This document shows, in pieces, positions 18,774 to 29,993 of a stretch of 64,000 nt of DNA. Each line of letters starts with the position of its first letter. Position 1 is the stretch's first letter. Origin of the DNA: Polynucleobacter sp. UK-Mo-2m-Kol15 (GTDB lineage Bacteria > Pseudomonadota > Gammaproteobacteria > Burkholderiales > Burkholderiaceae); contig NZ_JACVQC010000001.1 in NCBI RefSeq assembly GCF_018881505.1, positions 1,285,927-1,349,926 on the forward strand, read 5' to 3'. The position numbers and the translations under genes were made by a program. The notes under the pieces were generated by a model that did no database searches, was not told where the DNA came from, and worked only from the letters and a program-made list of their open reading frames with translations.

Positions 18774-19478
18774 ATGAGTGATATTCGTATATTTGAAATT
18801 TACCGCTACGATCCAGATGTTGATGCTGCACCTCGCATGGAACGCTATGAACTTGAATTAACGGGTGAGCGTATGTTGTTGGATGCCTTGATTTCCTTAA
18901 AGAAACAGGACGAATCCATTTCCTACCGTCGTTCATGTCGTGAAGGGGTCTGTGGCTCTGATGCGATGAACATTAACGGTAAAAATGGCTTGGCATGTTT
19001 GACCAACATGTTGACCTTGCCTAAAGTCATTACTTTGCGTCCATTGCCTGGATTACCGGTTGTGCGTGACTTAATTGTTGACATGACTTTATTCTTTAAG
19101 CAGTACCTGTCAATCAAGCCTTATTTGGTGAATGAAAATCCACCCCCAGAAAAAGAGCGTCTCCAGAGTCCTGAAGAGCGTGAAGAGTTGAATGGTTTAT
19201 ATGAGTGCATCTTGTGTGCATCATGCTCTACTTCATGCCCATCTTTCTGGTGGAATCCAGATAAGTTTGTTGGACCAGCTGGTTTGCTTCAGGCTTATCG
19301 CTTTATTGCAGATAGTCGTGATGAAGAAACCTCGCAGCGTTTGGATAACTTGGAAGACCCCTACCGTTTATTCCGCTGCCACACCATTATGAATTGTGTG
19401 GATGTATGTCCGAAGCATTTGAATCCGACTAAGGCAATTGGAAAGATCAAGGAATTAATGGTTCGAAGGGCGGTATGA
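18774..19478 (+). CDS. sdhB: Succinate dehydrogenase iron-sulfur subunit
   Basis: Carries the [2Fe-2S], [4Fe-4S] and [3Fe-4S] clusters that pass electrons from FAD to quinone. It has 234 residues. The 2Fe-2S cysteines are in SCREGVCGSDAMNINGKNGL with a later C (LACL). The C-terminal ferredoxin domain has ECILCASCSTSCPSFWW near residue 145 and CHTIMNCVDVCPKHLNP near 205. Its last codons overlap the sdhE ATG (ATGA), indicating coupled translation. Confidence 0.97.
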   Translation: MSDIRIFEIYRYDPDVDAAPRMERYELELTGERMLLDALISLKKQDESISYRRSCREGVCGSDAMNINGKNGLACLTNMLTLPKVITLRPLPGLPVVRDLIVDMTLFFKQYLSIKPYLVNENPPPEKERLQSPEEREELNGLYECILCASCSTSCPSFWWNPDKFVGPAGLLQAYRFIADSRDEETSQRLDNLEDPYRLFRCHTIMNCVDVCPKHLNPTKAIGKIKELMVRRAV

Positions 19479-19744
19479 CCCTTAGTAATGCAGAGTTATA
19501 TCGTCTCAAGAGTGATGCTCGTAGGGGTTTGCTTGAGAATGATTTGATTTTGCAGCGTTTTTTTGAGCGTTATGGCGCCCAACTGAATGCAGATGATGGA
19601 AAAGTATTAAGCCAGTTGCTAGCTCTGGAAGACAATGATCTGATGGATTTATTGATCGGTCGCAAGGATTCTGTTGCGACCTTAGAAAAAGTATCGCAAG
19701 AGGCCTCTTTTAAGTTGGTTTTACAAAGACTGAGGCAGAAGTAA
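19475..19744 (+). CDS. sdhE: FAD assembly factor SdhE
   Basis: An 89-residue member of the SdhE/SDH5 (DUF339) family that helps attach FAD to SdhA. The family segment RRGLLENDLILQRFFERYG near residue 15 (RGxxExD) and LLALEDNDLMDLLIGR near 46 are clear. The ATG overlaps the sdhB stop, as usual for betaproteobacteria. Confidence 0.95.
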   Translation: MTLSNAELYRLKSDARRGLLENDLILQRFFERYGAQLNADDGKVLSQLLALEDNDLMDLLIGRKDSVATLEKVSQEASFKLVLQRLRQK

Positions 19745-19826
19745 ATCGGATTTATGGTGCAATAGTAGCGCAGACGCATGATCAAATAGTGTATTAATCA
19801 TCAATTTGAATGACTAAGGATTAGAA

Positions 19827-21140
19827 ATGATTGAATCGGACATCAAGGCAAAATTATCGTTTTCGGACGGCACACCAGATATCGACCTGTCAATTTATAA
19901 AGGCACGATTGGGCCTGAGGTAATTGATATTCGTAAGCTGTATGGTCAAACTGGTAAGTTCACTTATGATTCAGGCTTTCTTTCCACCGCCTCTTGTAAT
20001 AGCAAAATTACTTACATCGATGGCGATAAAGGTGAACTGCTTTATCGCGGCTATCCAATCGAGGAGTTGGCTCATCATTGCGACTTCTTGGAAGTTTGTT
20101 ATCTGTTGATTAATGGCGAACTGCCAAATGAGAAGCAGAAGAATGATTTTGATCAAATGGTCATTCATCACACTATGGTGCATGAGCAGATGCAATTTTT
20201 CTTGCGCGGCTTCCGTCGTGATGCCCATCCAATGTCAGTTTTGACAGGCCTTGTTGGGGCAATGGCTGCTTTCTATCATGATGAGATTGACTATAGTGAT
20301 CCGTATGCGCGCGAAGTTGCACAGATTCGATTAATCGCAAAGATGCCTACTTTGGTAGCAATGTCTTACAAGTATTCAGTGGGCCAACCATTTATTTATC
20401 CAGATAATTCACTTTCTTACACTGCAAACTTTATGCGAATGATGTTTGCAACACCATGTGAAGAGTACAAAGTAAATCCAGTTTTAGTTCGCGCTTTAGA
20501 TCGTATCTTTATATTACATGCAGACCACGAGCAAAATGCTTCCACTTCAACTGTACGTCTGTGTGGATCTTCTGGTACAAACCCATTTGCTGCTATCTCT
20601 GCCGGTATTGCTTGTCTTTGGGGTCCAGCCCATGGTGGTGCAAACGAAGCTTGCCTACAAATGCTTAATGATATTCAAGCTCAAGGTGGTGTAGATAAAA
20701 TTCATGAATTCATTGCTCAAGTAAAGGACAAAAACTCTAGCGTACGCTTGATGGGCTTTGGTCACCGTGTTTATAAAAACTTTGATCCACGTGCAAAACT
20801 CATGCGTGAAACTTGTTATGAGGTATTGAAAGAGTTGGGCTTAGAGAATGACCCATTATTCAAGTTGGCCATGACTCTTGAAAAGATTGCCTTAGAAGAT
20901 GAGTACTTTGTTAGCCGCAAGCTGTACCCTAATGTAGATTTCTACTCTGGTATTGTTCAACGAGCTCTTGGTATCCCTACTGATATGTTCACCTGTGTTT
21001 TTGCCTTGGCAAGAACTGTTGGTTGGATTGCACAGTGGGAGGAGATGATTACTGATCCTGAGTACAAGATTGGCCGTCCTCGCCAGCTGTATGTTGGGGA
21101 AACTCTTCGTAAAGTTCCTAACATCTCCGATCGTAAATAA
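19827..21140 (+). CDS. gltA: Citrate synthase (type II)
   Basis: Condenses acetyl-CoA and oxaloacetate. At 437 residues it matches the hexameric Gram-negative type. Catalytic residues lie in [20 protein letters not shown] (His near residue 233), [15 protein letters not shown] (His near 271) and the [15 protein letters not shown] segment near 310; a second conserved Asp/Arg region includes [15 protein letters not shown]. It begins 82 bases after sdhE and probably belongs to the same TCA transcription unit or has its own weak promoter. Confidence 0.98.
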   Translation: MIESDIKAKLSFSDGTPDIDLSIYKGTIGPEVIDIRKLYGQTGKFTYDSGFLSTASCNSKITYIDGDKGELLYRGYPIEELAHHCDFLEVCYLLINGELPNEKQKNDFDQMVIHHTMVHEQMQFFLRGFRRDAHPMSVLTGLVGAMAAFYHDEIDYSDPYAREVAQIRLIAKMPTLVAMSYKYSVGQPFIYPDNSLSYTANFMRMMFATPCEEYKVNPVLVRALDRIFILHADHEQNASTSTVRLCGSSGTNPFAAISAGIACLWGPAHGGANEACLQMLNDIQAQGGVDKIHEFIAQVKDKNSSVRLMGFGHRVYKNFDPRAKLMRETCYEVLKELGLENDPLFKLAMTLEKIALEDEYFVSRKLYPNVDFYSGIVQRALGIPTDMFTCVFALARTVGWIAQWEEMITDPEYKIGRPRQLYVGETLRKVPNISDRK

Positions 21141-21158
21141 CAGCCTTTAAGGGATTTC

Positions 21159-22568
21159 ATGTCACGTACGCTATATGACAAACTGTGGGATGACCATGTT
21201 GTTTATTCTGAGCAAGATGGCACAGCCACGATTTATATAGATCGTCAGTTATTGCATGAGGTGACAAGTCCTCAGGCTTTTGAGGGTTTGAATTTAGCTG
21301 GTCGACCAGTTTGGCGTATTTCTGCTAATTTGGCTGTTTCAGATCACAATGTGCCAACAACCGATCGCTCTGAGGGTATTGTTGACCCGATTTCTAAGTT
21401 GCAAGTCGATACGCTGGATCAAAACTGTGATGCATTTGGTATTACCCAATACAAAATGAACGATGCCCGCCAAGGGATTGTTCATGTCATTGGGCCTGAG
21501 CAGGGTGCAACTTTGCCAGGCATGACAGTGGTCTGCGGAGATTCACATACAAGCACACACGGTGCCTTTGGTGCACTCGCATTTGGTATTGGTACATCAG
21601 AAGTTGAGCATGTCTTAGCAACTCAAACCCTGCTGATGAAAAAGAGTAAGAATATGCTGGTGAAGGTGGATGGCCGTCTACAACCAGGCTCTACTGCAAA
21701 AGATATCGTGCTCGCTATTATTGGCAAGATTGGTACTGCAGGTGGAACTGGTTACACCATTGAGTTTGCAGGTGAGGCCATTCGTAACTTGTCTATGGAG
21801 GGTCGCATGACACTCTGCAATATGGCAATTGAGGCAGGTGCTCGTGCTGGGCTAGTGGCCGTTGACGAAACTACCATTGACTATATTCAAGGCAGGCCTT
21901 ATGCCCCTAAGGGTGAGTCTTTGCGTCATGCTTTGCAATATTGGCGCAGCTTACATTCTGATGCAGATGCGCAGTTTGACGCTGTAGTTGAATTGCGTGC
22001 GGAGGAAATTGCTCCTCAAGTGACCTGGGGCACATCACCAGAAATGGTTTTGGCAATCAGCGATCGTGTTCCTGATCCTGAAAAGGAGCGTGACTCAAAT
22101 AAACGTTCTGCAATGGAGCGAGCGCTTGAATACATGGGCCTTGTTCCTAATACACCATTGAGTAATATCTCTATTGATAAGGTATTTATTGGATCTTGTA
22201 CCAACAGCCGTATTGAAGATATTCGTGCCGCTGCCAAGGTTGTTGATCGCCTTGGTAAAAAAGTTGCCTCCAATGTCAAATTAGCTCTCGTAGTTCCTGG
22301 TTCCGGCTTAGTAAAGGCTCAAGCTGAGCGTGAAGGTTTAGACCGTGTGTTTAAAGCCGCGGGCTTTGAGTGGCGTGAACCAGGTTGTTCGATGTGCTTA
22401 GCAATGAATGCCGATCGTTTAGAGCCGGGTGAGCGCTGCGCCTCAACTTCAAACCGTAATTTTGAAGGTCGTCAAGGAAATGGCGGAAGAACGCACTTGG
22501 TTAGTCCAGCAATGGCAGCTGCTGCAGCAATTGAAGGCCATTTCGTTGATATTCGTAAGATTTCTTAA
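21159..22568 (+). CDS. leuC: 3-isopropylmalate dehydratase large subunit
   Basis: Isomerises 2-isopropylmalate to 3-isopropylmalate with LeuD in leucine synthesis. It has 469 residues. The [4Fe-4S] ligands are in [14 protein letters not shown] near residue 347 and [13 protein letters not shown] near 409. Other landmarks are [12 protein letters not shown] and [20 protein letters not shown] near 130. It lies 18 bases after gltA. Between it and leuD sits a small lipoprotein gene. Confidence 0.97.
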   Translation: MSRTLYDKLWDDHVVYSEQDGTATIYIDRQLLHEVTSPQAFEGLNLAGRPVWRISANLAVSDHNVPTTDRSEGIVDPISKLQVDTLDQNCDAFGITQYKMNDARQGIVHVIGPEQGATLPGMTVVCGDSHTSTHGAFGALAFGIGTSEVEHVLATQTLLMKKSKNMLVKVDGRLQPGSTAKDIVLAIIGKIGTAGGTGYTIEFAGEAIRNLSMEGRMTLCNMAIEAGARAGLVAVDETTIDYIQGRPYAPKGESLRHALQYWRSLHSDADAQFDAVVELRAEEIAPQVTWGTSPEMVLAISDRVPDPEKERDSNKRSAMERALEYMGLVPNTPLSNISIDKVFIGSCTNSRIEDIRAAAKVVDRLGKKVASNVKLALVVPGSGLVKAQAEREGLDRVFKAAGFEWREPGCSMCLAMNADRLEPGERCASTSNRNFEGRQGNGGRTHLVSPAMAAAAAIEGHFVDIRKIS

Positions 22569-22577
22569 GGAATGATA

Positions 22578-22805
22578 ATGCGTAAAATATCCTCTCTCAC
22601 ATTGATTAAAAAACTGCTGATTGTTGCTGGTATCGGCATCATCCTTTCCGCATGTGCAAATACAATGGAGGGTGTTGGTAAAGACCTTCAAACCATGGGT
22701 AATTCTATGGGCACTAGTAAAACCTCCAACACCTCTAATTCGCCCAACACTACCAATCAGTCCCAAACTCAAGGGAAAGATGTTGTTGTGACGCCAGTGA
22801 AATAA
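22578..22805 (+). CDS. Entericidin-like small lipoprotein
   Basis: Small protein of 75 residues from the ATG at 22578, or 77 from the ATG at 22572. A signal peptide ends in a lipobox (IILSAC, cysteine as first mature residue). The mature part starts [18 protein letters not shown], the Asn/Met/Gly pattern of the entericidin A/B family, and ends with a Ser/Thr/Asn/Gln-rich tail. Entericidins are small cell-envelope lipoproteins whose role outside E. coli is unclear. The gene lies between leuC and leuD, an arrangement I recall from other Burkholderiales. Confidence 0.8.
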   Translation: MRKISSLTLIKKLLIVAGIGIILSACANTMEGVGKDLQTMGNSMGTSKTSNTSNSPNTTNQSQTQGKDVVVTPVK

Positions 22806-22834
22806 GCGCACAGCAAAAATTTTTAAAGATCATT

Positions 22835-23482
22835 ATGGAAAAATTTACTGTATATAAGGGTTTAGTAGCTCCGCTCAACCGCGAGAATGTGGACACCGAT
22901 GCCATTATTCCAAAGCAGTTTTTGAAATCCATTAAAAAAACGGGTTTTGGGCAAAATTTGTTTGATGAGTGGCGTTATTTAGACCATGGAGAGCCAGGTC
23001 AAGACTGTAGTAGTCGCCCCCTTAACCCAGATTTTGTTTTAAATCAGCCGCGCTATAAAGATGCCGGGATTTTGCTTGCCCGTAAAAATTTTGGATGCGG
23101 CAGTTCCCGTGAGCATGCACCTTGGGCTTTGGACCAATATGGCTTTAGAGCGGTGATTGCCCCAAGTTTCGCAGATATTTTCTACAATAATTGCTTTAAA
23201 AATGGACTTTTACCGATTGTTCTGACAGAACTTCAGGTGGACCATTTATTCAACGAAACCCTCGCTTTTAGCGCCTATCAGCTCACTATTGATCTGGAAG
23301 CTCAACAGGTAATTACCCCTGATGGAACCGCATATAGCTTTGATGTGGCGCCATTTAGAAAGCATTGCCTATTGAACGGCTTGGACGATATTGGCTTAAC
23401 TCTGCAACATGCAGATAAAATCAAGGCTTACGAAGCTGAGCGCATCCTCAAGATGCCTTGGCTTGCAACACAACTGCCATAG
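22835..23482 (+). CDS. leuD: 3-isopropylmalate dehydratase small subunit
   Basis: Partner of LeuC, 215 residues, giving the swivelling domain of the aconitase-like enzyme. Landmarks: [20 protein letters not shown] near residue 11, [20 protein letters not shown] near 85 and [17 protein letters not shown] near 112. It starts 30 bases after the entericidin-like gene and 24 bases before leuB. Confidence 0.97.
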   Translation: MEKFTVYKGLVAPLNRENVDTDAIIPKQFLKSIKKTGFGQNLFDEWRYLDHGEPGQDCSSRPLNPDFVLNQPRYKDAGILLARKNFGCGSSREHAPWALDQYGFRAVIAPSFADIFYNNCFKNGLLPIVLTELQVDHLFNETLAFSAYQLTIDLEAQQVITPDGTAYSFDVAPFRKHCLLNGLDDIGLTLQHADKIKAYEAERILKMPWLATQLP

Positions 23483-23506
23483 TTTTACTCAGTTAAAGGC
23501 CATTTC

Positions 23507-24580
23507 ATGAAAATTGCAGTCCTACCGGGCGATGGTATCGGCCCGGAAATCGTTGCTGAAGCCGTAAAGGTATTAAACGCGCTCGGTCCTAAATTTGACC
23601 TTGAGACAGCCCCTGTTGGTGGCGCTGCTTATGATGTCGCTGGACATCCGTTGCCGCCTGCAACATTAGAGCTTGCTAAAAAGGCGGATGCCATCTTATT
23701 TGGTGCTGTAGGCGACTGGAAATATGACGCATTGGCTCGCGAACTCCGTCCTGAGCAAGCTATTTTAGGTTTACGTAAGCATTTGGAATTGTTCGCCAAT
23801 TTCAGGCCTGCAATTTGTTATGAAGAATTAACGGCAGCCTCAAGTCTCAAGCCCGAGATTGTTAGTGGGCTGGATATTTTGATTATTCGCGAGCTCAATG
23901 GCGACATTTATTTTGGTCAGCCACGCGGTATTCGTAGTTCTGAGCTCCCCTTATTCAAAGGTGCGCGTGAAGGCTATGACATGATGCACTACAGCGAGCC
24001 AGAGGTAGAGCGAATTGGTCGTGTTGCTTTTGAGGCTGCTCGTAAACGTAGCAAAAAAGTATGTAGCGTAGATAAGGCTAATGTTTTGGAGACCTCACAG
24101 CTATGGCGCGAGGTAATGATTCGGGTTGGCAAGGATTATCCTGATGTTGAGTTATCACACATGTATGTTGATAATGCCGCAATGCAATTAGTGAAGGCTC
24201 CAAAAGCATTTGATGTGGTGGTGACCGGTAACTTATTTGGCGATATTCTGTCTGATGAAGCCTCGATGTTGACAGGCTCAATTGGTATGTTGCCATCAGC
24301 TTCATTAGATAAAAACAATAAAGGTTTGTATGAGCCAAGTCATGGATCAGCTCCGGATATCGCAGGCAAGGGTATTGCCAATCCATTGGCAACCATTCTT
24401 TCTGCTGCGATGATGTTGCGCTACTCATTGGGTATGCCAACTGAAGCCGATCGTATCGAGGTAGCAGTACAAAATGTCTTGTCACAAGGTTTGCGTACCG
24501 CGGACATCTATACCGAAGGCACTAAAAAAGTTTCCACCATTGAGATGGGTGATGCTGTTGTAGCGGCCCTTGCAAAATAA
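23507..24580 (+). CDS. leuB: 3-isopropylmalate dehydrogenase
   Basis: NAD-dependent oxidative decarboxylation of 3-isopropylmalate, 357 residues. Landmarks: [18 protein letters not shown] at the N-terminus, [34 protein letters not shown] near residue 125, the metal/substrate site [16 protein letters not shown] near 190, [20 protein letters not shown], and [18 protein letters not shown] near 280. It completes leuCDB. Confidence 0.98.
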   Translation: MKIAVLPGDGIGPEIVAEAVKVLNALGPKFDLETAPVGGAAYDVAGHPLPPATLELAKKADAILFGAVGDWKYDALARELRPEQAILGLRKHLELFANFRPAICYEELTAASSLKPEIVSGLDILIIRELNGDIYFGQPRGIRSSELPLFKGAREGYDMMHYSEPEVERIGRVAFEAARKRSKKVCSVDKANVLETSQLWREVMIRVGKDYPDVELSHMYVDNAAMQLVKAPKAFDVVVTGNLFGDILSDEASMLTGSIGMLPSASLDKNNKGLYEPSHGSAPDIAGKGIANPLATILSAAMMLRYSLGMPTEADRIEVAVQNVLSQGLRTADIYTEGTKKVSTIEMGDAVVAALAK

Positions 24581-24620
24581 TGCATCACTCTGCATAGATA
24601 TACTTATTAGATTATTCATC

Positions 24621-25778
24621 ATGGCAAATACAAAAACACCTTTAGTTGGCTTAGTTGGCTGGCGCGGTATGGTTGGCAGCGTTCTTATGGAGAGAATGCT
24701 CGCTGAAAAAGATTTCGACTTAATTGAGCCTGTATTTTTTAGTACTAGCCAGTCTGGTGGAGAAGTTCCGCTCTTAAATGGTCAGAAGGTAACTAAGAGC
24801 GAAAATACTTTACTTGATGCCAATGACATCAAAGCGCTTTCTCGCTGCGATATTATTTTGACTTGCCAAGGCGGCGATTACACCAATGAGATTTTCCCTA
24901 AGCTGCGTGCAGCTGGTTGGGAAGGCCATTGGATTGATGCCGCTAGTGCATTACGCATGAAGGATGATGCGGTTCTAGTTTTAGATCCAGTTAATCGTCC
25001 GGTTATTGATAAAGCATTGGCTGCTGGTGGAAAAAACTGGATAGGAAGCAACTGTACAGTTAGCCTAATGATGATGGCTATGGGTGGTTTAGTGAAGGCC
25101 GATTTGGTTGAGTGGATCAGCGCTATGACATATCAGGCTGCTTCTGGTGCCGGCGCTCAAAATATGCGTGAGTTATTGTTGCAAATGGGCGCATTGCGTG
25201 ACAGCGTAGCTATTGAGTTAGCGGATCCTTCTTCATGGATCTTAGATATTGATCGCAAAATTACCGAGACTTTACGTTCATCGGATTTTCCTAAGAAAAA
25301 CTTCCGCAATACTCCTTTAGCTGGTAGTTTGATACCTTGGATTGATGTCCCTGTTGAGAATGGACAAACTAAAGAAGAGTGGAAGGGCGGGGCTGAGTTT
25401 AATAAGATCCTGGGGCGACCTGCATTTAGAACCTCAGGAAGCATTCCAATTGATGGCTTGTGTGTTCGTGTTGGTGCTATGCGTTGCCACTCACAAGGCC
25501 TAACTGTAAAGCTAAAGAAAGATATTCCATTAAATGAGATTGAGGCAATCTTGGCTAACGATAATCAATGGGTTAAGGTCATACCAAATGATCGTGAGAC
25601 TACTGAACGTGAATTATCTCCAGCAGCCATTAGCGGTACATTGACAGTGCCTATCGGTCGCCTTCACAAAATGGCGATGGGCCCTGAATATCTTGGTGCC
25701 TTTACAGTAGGTGATCAACTTTTATGGGGTGCTGCTGAGCCATTGCGTCGCATGCTCCGTATTTTGCTAGAGCACTAA
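24621..25778 (+). CDS. asd: Aspartate-semialdehyde dehydrogenase
   Basis: Makes aspartate semialdehyde for Lys, Met, Thr and diaminopimelate. The ATG at 24621 ([19 protein letters not shown]) gives 385 residues, the usual length for this class; an open frame from 24570 overlaps leuB and is not used. Active cysteine in [16 protein letters not shown] near residue 142, substrate residues in [15 protein letters not shown] near 170, and His-containing [13 protein letters not shown] near 280. Its stop overlaps the fimV-like ATG by one base. Confidence 0.97.
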   Translation: MANTKTPLVGLVGWRGMVGSVLMERMLAEKDFDLIEPVFFSTSQSGGEVPLLNGQKVTKSENTLLDANDIKALSRCDIILTCQGGDYTNEIFPKLRAAGWEGHWIDAASALRMKDDAVLVLDPVNRPVIDKALAAGGKNWIGSNCTVSLMMMAMGGLVKADLVEWISAMTYQAASGAGAQNMRELLLQMGALRDSVAIELADPSSWILDIDRKITETLRSSDFPKKNFRNTPLAGSLIPWIDVPVENGQTKEEWKGGAEFNKILGRPAFRTSGSIPIDGLCVRVGAMRCHSQGLTVKLKKDIPLNEIEAILANDNQWVKVIPNDRETTERELSPAAISGTLTVPIGRLHKMAMGPEYLGAFTVGDQLLWGAAEPLRRMLRILLEH

Positions 25779-27169
25779 TGTTTAGATTTAGCCAAGTTCA
25801 GTTTTCTAGAGCGCTTTGCTTAATTTGTTTAAGTTGGTCCTTCACTGCCGGAGCCATTTCTCTTGGCTCTCCAAAACTGCTTTCTAAACCCGGCGAGCCT
25901 CTCAGGGTAGAGTTTCCAATTCGGGTTGCTGCGGATGAGCAATCCACACTTTCCACTCTAAATGTCGCTATTGCCAATAAGGCATCCTTCGATCGCATAG
26001 GAATATCTCAAAAGATTCTGACCTTTAACCCTCAGGCAATGATTTATCGAAATCAGCAAGAGCAATTAATGGTTTTGGTAGAGACTGTGGAGCCCGTAAG
26101 CATCTCGGATGATCCATTTTTAGATCTTTTAATCATTTTGAATTGGTCGGCAGGAAGTATCACCAAAACCTATACCTTGTTGATTGGCGATGACCAGAAA
26201 TTGTTCGTTAGATCTGGTCAAACCTTATCTGAAATCGCAGCCCAGCTGGCACCACGATTTCAGGGTGCAACTCTAGATCAAACCATGATGGCTTTATTTA
26301 AAGCCAATCCAGATGCTTTTGCTAGTGGCAGCATTAATCGTCTCCAGGCTGGTGCCGAACTGAATCAACCCAATCAAGCTTTATTGCGCTCTATTAGCCC
26401 AGCAGAAGCTCAGCAGTTTGTAGCTGAGTCACATGCTCAGTGGCTATCTGAGCGCGAACTAAAGGGCGGCGCGGTTGGCTCAAGTGTTTCTCAGAACGGT
26501 GTAATCGAGCCAGCCAAGGATCGACTCAAGATTGGCTCTAGCACTGAAGGCATTTCTGAAGAGCGGCGTTACACAGAAGACTTGGTAGCTCAAGAAAAAG
26601 CACTTGAACAGTCGAGGATTCGCGTTGCTGAACTTGAAAAAAATATTGCTGATTTGCAGCGCTTGCTTAATCAGGCTAAAGCTAGGTCTTTAGACTCAGA
26701 AAAAAATGATGGGTATTTTGGCTTGGGTGGTTTTGCCCCAGCTTTATTAGCTTTGGTTTTGATAGTGCTTACTGGTTTGTTGCTGTGGTTATTGGCAAAA
26801 AATGCCCGTCGCTCTGAAGCCTTGTATTTTTCAAATAGCATTCCTAAAGATAATCATGTTGCCAAAGAATTTCAACCATCCTCTGGTGGAATGCCAGAGC
26901 GTGCTAAGTCATTATTTGCTGGAATTGACCTAGAGTTAAAGCCTGTTAATAAATCGATCTTAACTCCCACTTCAACTGCAGAAATAAGCCCACTGGCCGA
27001 TGCTCTTCGCGTTAAGTTGAATCTTGCGCGTGCTTACATTACGATTGAGGATTTTTCTGCTGCTAAAAAATCTCTTCAAGAGATTGTGCAGATTGGTGGA
27101 TCTATAGATCCTGTAATTACGGTAGAAGCTCAGGGCTTGTTGACTGAGTTATCACAACGCAATAACTAA
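25778..27169 (+). CDS. Short FimV-like peptidoglycan-associated membrane protein
   Basis: A 463-residue protein, much shorter than the roughly 900-residue Pseudomonas FimV. A signal-like hydrophobic N-terminus ([17 protein letters not shown]) is followed by the FimV N-terminal domain ([20 protein letters not shown]) and a LysM-like part around [15 protein letters not shown] near residue 145. A coiled coil follows ([19 protein letters not shown] region near 270-310), then one transmembrane helix near 325-345 ([18 protein letters not shown]) and a cytoplasmic tail ending in a TPR-like FimV C-terminal motif ([21 protein letters not shown]). FimV organises polar structures and pili; the exact role here is inferred. 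Confidence 0.8.
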   Translation: MFRFSQVQFSRALCLICLSWSFTAGAISLGSPKLLSKPGEPLRVEFPIRVAADEQSTLSTLNVAIANKASFDRIGISQKILTFNPQAMIYRNQQEQLMVLVETVEPVSISDDPFLDLLIILNWSAGSITKTYTLLIGDDQKLFVRSGQTLSEIAAQLAPRFQGATLDQTMMALFKANPDAFASGSINRLQAGAELNQPNQALLRSISPAEAQQFVAESHAQWLSERELKGGAVGSSVSQNGVIEPAKDRLKIGSSTEGISEERRYTEDLVAQEKALEQSRIRVAELEKNIADLQRLLNQAKARSLDSEKNDGYFGLGGFAPALLALVLIVLTGLLLWLLAKNARRSEALYFSNSIPKDNHVAKEFQPSSGGMPERAKSLFAGIDLELKPVNKSILTPTSTAEISPLADALRVKLNLARAYITIEDFSAAKKSLQEIVQIGGSIDPVITVEAQGLLTELSQRNN

Positions 27170-27177
27170 ATTTTGCT

Positions 27178-28005
27178 ATGCGTATCGCTTTAGGCCTTCA
27201 ATATGATGGCAGCCCCTATTCAGGGTGGCAATCGCAACTAAATCAAAATACTATTCAAGATGAGTTGGAAAAAGCAATTACTTCATTTATAGGGGTTGAT
27301 GCCGCTAAATTAAATCCCATTCGTGTCATTACGGCCGGCAGAACAGATACAGCCGTTCATGCTTTAGGTCAAGTTGTGCACTTTGATGTTGGGGTTGAGC
27401 GTGAGACCTGGTCGTGGGTTAGGGGGTTAAATACTTTCTTGCCAGAGTCTATTGTAGTCAATTGGGCAAAGGCCGTTCCAGAAGAATTTAGCGCGCGGTA
27501 TTCTGCTTATGAACGTACTTATATTTATGCATTGCATGCCGGCCCATGCCGCTCTCCTATGGCATCCAATCGTGCTGGTTATGTCATGCTTCCAGCGGAT
27601 CGTTGGTTTGATGTTGATGCGATGAGACTTGCTGCTAAATGTTTAATTGGTGAGCATGATTTCACTTCATTCCGCTCTTCAGAGTGTCAAAGTAAGACCC
27701 CTATTAAGACGATCTATTCGATTGAGATTTTTTCTAGTGAGCCATGGTTATATTTCAGAATCAAAGGGAACGCTTTTCTACATCATATGGTGCGTAATTT
27801 AGTAGGTAGTTTTATTCAGATTGGCATTGGCAAGCAGAAGGCTGAATGGATGGCTGAAGTTCTTGCTGCAAAGGACCGAAGTATTGCAGCGCCAACGTTT
27901 TCTCCTACAGGACTCTATTTGACTCAAATTGCCTATCCTGATGAGTTCCAGATTCCAAGGCCCTGGCTTGCTAATTCATGGCTCCCCACCAATGTTTTCT
28001 CCTAA
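27178..28005 (+). CDS. truA: tRNA pseudouridine(38-40) synthase
   Basis: Isomerises uridines 38-40 in the anticodon stem of tRNAs, 275 residues. Landmarks: [17 protein letters not shown] at the N-terminus, the catalytic Asp in [18 protein letters not shown] near residue 57, [10 protein letters not shown] near 110, and [17 protein letters not shown] near 195. It follows the FimV-like gene by 8 bases and precedes trpF by about 38 bases. Confidence 0.97.
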   Translation: MRIALGLQYDGSPYSGWQSQLNQNTIQDELEKAITSFIGVDAAKLNPIRVITAGRTDTAVHALGQVVHFDVGVERETWSWVRGLNTFLPESIVVNWAKAVPEEFSARYSAYERTYIYALHAGPCRSPMASNRAGYVMLPADRWFDVDAMRLAAKCLIGEHDFTSFRSSECQSKTPIKTIYSIEIFSSEPWLYFRIKGNAFLHHMVRNLVGSFIQIGIGKQKAEWMAEVLAAKDRSIAAPTFSPTGLYLTQIAYPDEFQIPRPWLANSWLPTNVFS

Positions 28006-28043
28006 GCTAACCTTTATTTACCATAGGCCTTATCATTTCGTAT

Positions 28044-28718
28044 ATGGGCTTACTTACATTTTCTCCAAGTCGAACCAGGGTCAAAATCTGCGGTCTTAAG
28101 GCGCCTGCTGATGTTGATGCTGCTGTTGCCGCAGGGGTTGATGCCGTCGGCTTTGTTTTCTATCCCCCAAGCCCAAGGGCTGTTACCCCCAATATTGCCG
28201 CCACATTGATTTCCCGGCTCCCGGCCGGAGTTGATGCTGTCGGTCTCGTTGTAAATGCTACAGATGCTGAATTTGAGGCTATCAGGGCAGCAAGTTCCAT
28301 TACCCTATGGCAGTTTCATGGGGATGAGTCCCCTGAGGAATGCCAGCGTCTGGCTGCAGGCCAGCCTTGGATGAAGGCGGCTCGTGTTGGGAATAGCTTC
28401 GCGTTCGATGATTTTTCCCTACAATATAGCCATGCAAGCGCCTTTTTGCTCGATGCCCTAGTCGAGGGCTATGGAGGAGGGGGCGTTCCTTTTGATTGGT
28501 CAGGAATTCCACAAGCATGGATAAGCGCAAACGCGCCTCGGGTCGTTTTGAGTGGTGGGTTGAACGTTCACAACGTGGGCGAAGCTATTGCTCGCCTGCA
28601 TCCTTGCGCGGTTGACGTCTCTAGCGGCGTAGAAATCAGCAAAGGTGTAAAAGATCACGCCTTGATGAAGCAGTTTATTGAGGCGGTGCGTGCTGCAGAC
28701 GCAAGCACATCACTCTAA
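28044..28718 (+). CDS. trpF: Phosphoribosylanthranilate isomerase
   Basis: Third step of tryptophan synthesis after anthranilate, a TIM barrel of 224 residues. The catalytic cysteine is in VKICGLKAPADV near residue 16, followed by GVDAVGFVFYPPSPRAV. The C-terminal phosphate-binding loops include VVLSGGLNVHNVGEAI near 169 and AVDVSSGVEISKGVKD near 190, with the catalytic Asp in AFLLDALVEGYGGGG near 133. It is first of trpFBA; trpEGDC are not in this window. Confidence 0.97.
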   Translation: MGLLTFSPSRTRVKICGLKAPADVDAAVAAGVDAVGFVFYPPSPRAVTPNIAATLISRLPAGVDAVGLVVNATDAEFEAIRAASSITLWQFHGDESPEECQRLAAGQPWMKAARVGNSFAFDDFSLQYSHASAFLLDALVEGYGGGGVPFDWSGIPQAWISANAPRVVLSGGLNVHNVGEAIARLHPCAVDVSSGVEISKGVKDHALMKQFIEAVRAADASTSL

Positions 28719-28750
28719 TTATTTGCTGTAACTAATTAAAAGAGGTATTT

Positions 28751-29944
28751 ATGTACGATAAGCCAGATGCAAGAGGGCACTTCGGTCCTTACGGTGGCGT
28801 ATTTGTTTCTGAGACGCTCATGTTCGCCTTGGATGAGCTCAAGGCGGCATATGCAAAGTATCAATATGATCCTGAGTTTCTCGAAGAGTTCCATTATGAG
28901 CTCAAGCATTTTGTAGGCCGTCCCTCACCGGTATATCACGCTAAGCGTTGGAGTCAGATGCTAGGCGGTGCGCAGATCTATCTCAAGCGCGAAGATTTAA
29001 ATCACACTGGCGCTCACAAAATTAATAACGTGATTGGCCAAGCTATGCTGGCAAAACGCATGGGTAAGCCACGCATTATTGCAGAGACTGGAGCGGGGCA
29101 ACATGGTGTTGCAACTGCAACTATTTGTGCCCGCTTTGGTTTAGATTGCACCGTATACCAGGGATCCGTTGACGTAGCGCGTCAGGCTCAAAACGTGTTT
29201 CGTATGAAATTACTTGGGGCAAAAGTTGTTCCTGTTGAATCCGGAACGAAGACCCTTAAAGATGCATTAAATGAAGCGATGCGTGATTGGGTGACGAATG
29301 TGGAAGATACCTTTTATATTATTGGTACAGTTGCAGGTCCTCATCCATATCCGATGATGGTCCGAGATTTTCAGAGTGTCATTGGCGAAGAATGTAAAGT
29401 ACAGATGCCTGAAATGACTGGCCGTCAGCCTGACTATGTCATGGCTTGTGTTGGCGGCGGCTCTAATGCCATGGGTATCTTCTATCCATACATTGATTTC
29501 CCAGAGGTTAAATTAGTTGGTGTTGAGGCTGCAGGCCACGGCTTAAATAGCGGCCTACACTCTGCCGCCCTTTGCGTTGGTAAGCCGGGTGTATTGCATG
29601 GTAACCGCACATATTTATTACAAGATGAGAATGGTCAAATCTCTGAAACGCACTCTGTTTCTGCTGGGATGGATTACCCCGGTGTTGGCCCAGAGCATGC
29701 TTGGTTAAAAGATTCTGGTCGTGCCGACTATGTGGCGATAACTGATGAAGAGGCTTTGAAAGCATTTCATGATTGCTGCCGTATCGAGGGCATCATTCCT
29801 GCTTTGGAGTCTTCACACGCCATTGCATATGCATGCAAATTAGCGCCTACACTTTCTAAAGATAAAACGATCTTAGTGAATTTGTCAGGCCGTGGCGATA
29901 AAGATATGCATACTGTTGCACAAGCTACAGGCTCTGAAGGTTAA
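28751..29944 (+). CDS. trpB: Tryptophan synthase beta subunit
   Basis: PLP enzyme joining indole and serine, 397 residues. PLP lysine in [16 protein letters not shown] near residue 90, with [13 protein letters not shown] after it, the phosphate-binding loop [17 protein letters not shown] near 235 and [15 protein letters not shown] at the end. It forms the alpha2beta2 channelled complex with TrpA, encoded 49 bases downstream. Confidence 0.98.
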   Translation: MYDKPDARGHFGPYGGVFVSETLMFALDELKAAYAKYQYDPEFLEEFHYELKHFVGRPSPVYHAKRWSQMLGGAQIYLKREDLNHTGAHKINNVIGQAMLAKRMGKPRIIAETGAGQHGVATATICARFGLDCTVYQGSVDVARQAQNVFRMKLLGAKVVPVESGTKTLKDALNEAMRDWVTNVEDTFYIIGTVAGPHPYPMMVRDFQSVIGEECKVQMPEMTGRQPDYVMACVGGGSNAMGIFYPYIDFPEVKLVGVEAAGHGLNSGLHSAALCVGKPGVLHGNRTYLLQDENGQISETHSVSAGMDYPGVGPEHAWLKDSGRADYVAITDEEALKAFHDCCRIEGIIPALESSHAIAYACKLAPTLSKDKTILVNLSGRGDKDMHTVAQATGSEG

Positions 29945-29993
29945 TTCGTGGCCCATCATAAAGATTTTGAAGAATAATTAATACGAATTGCCC

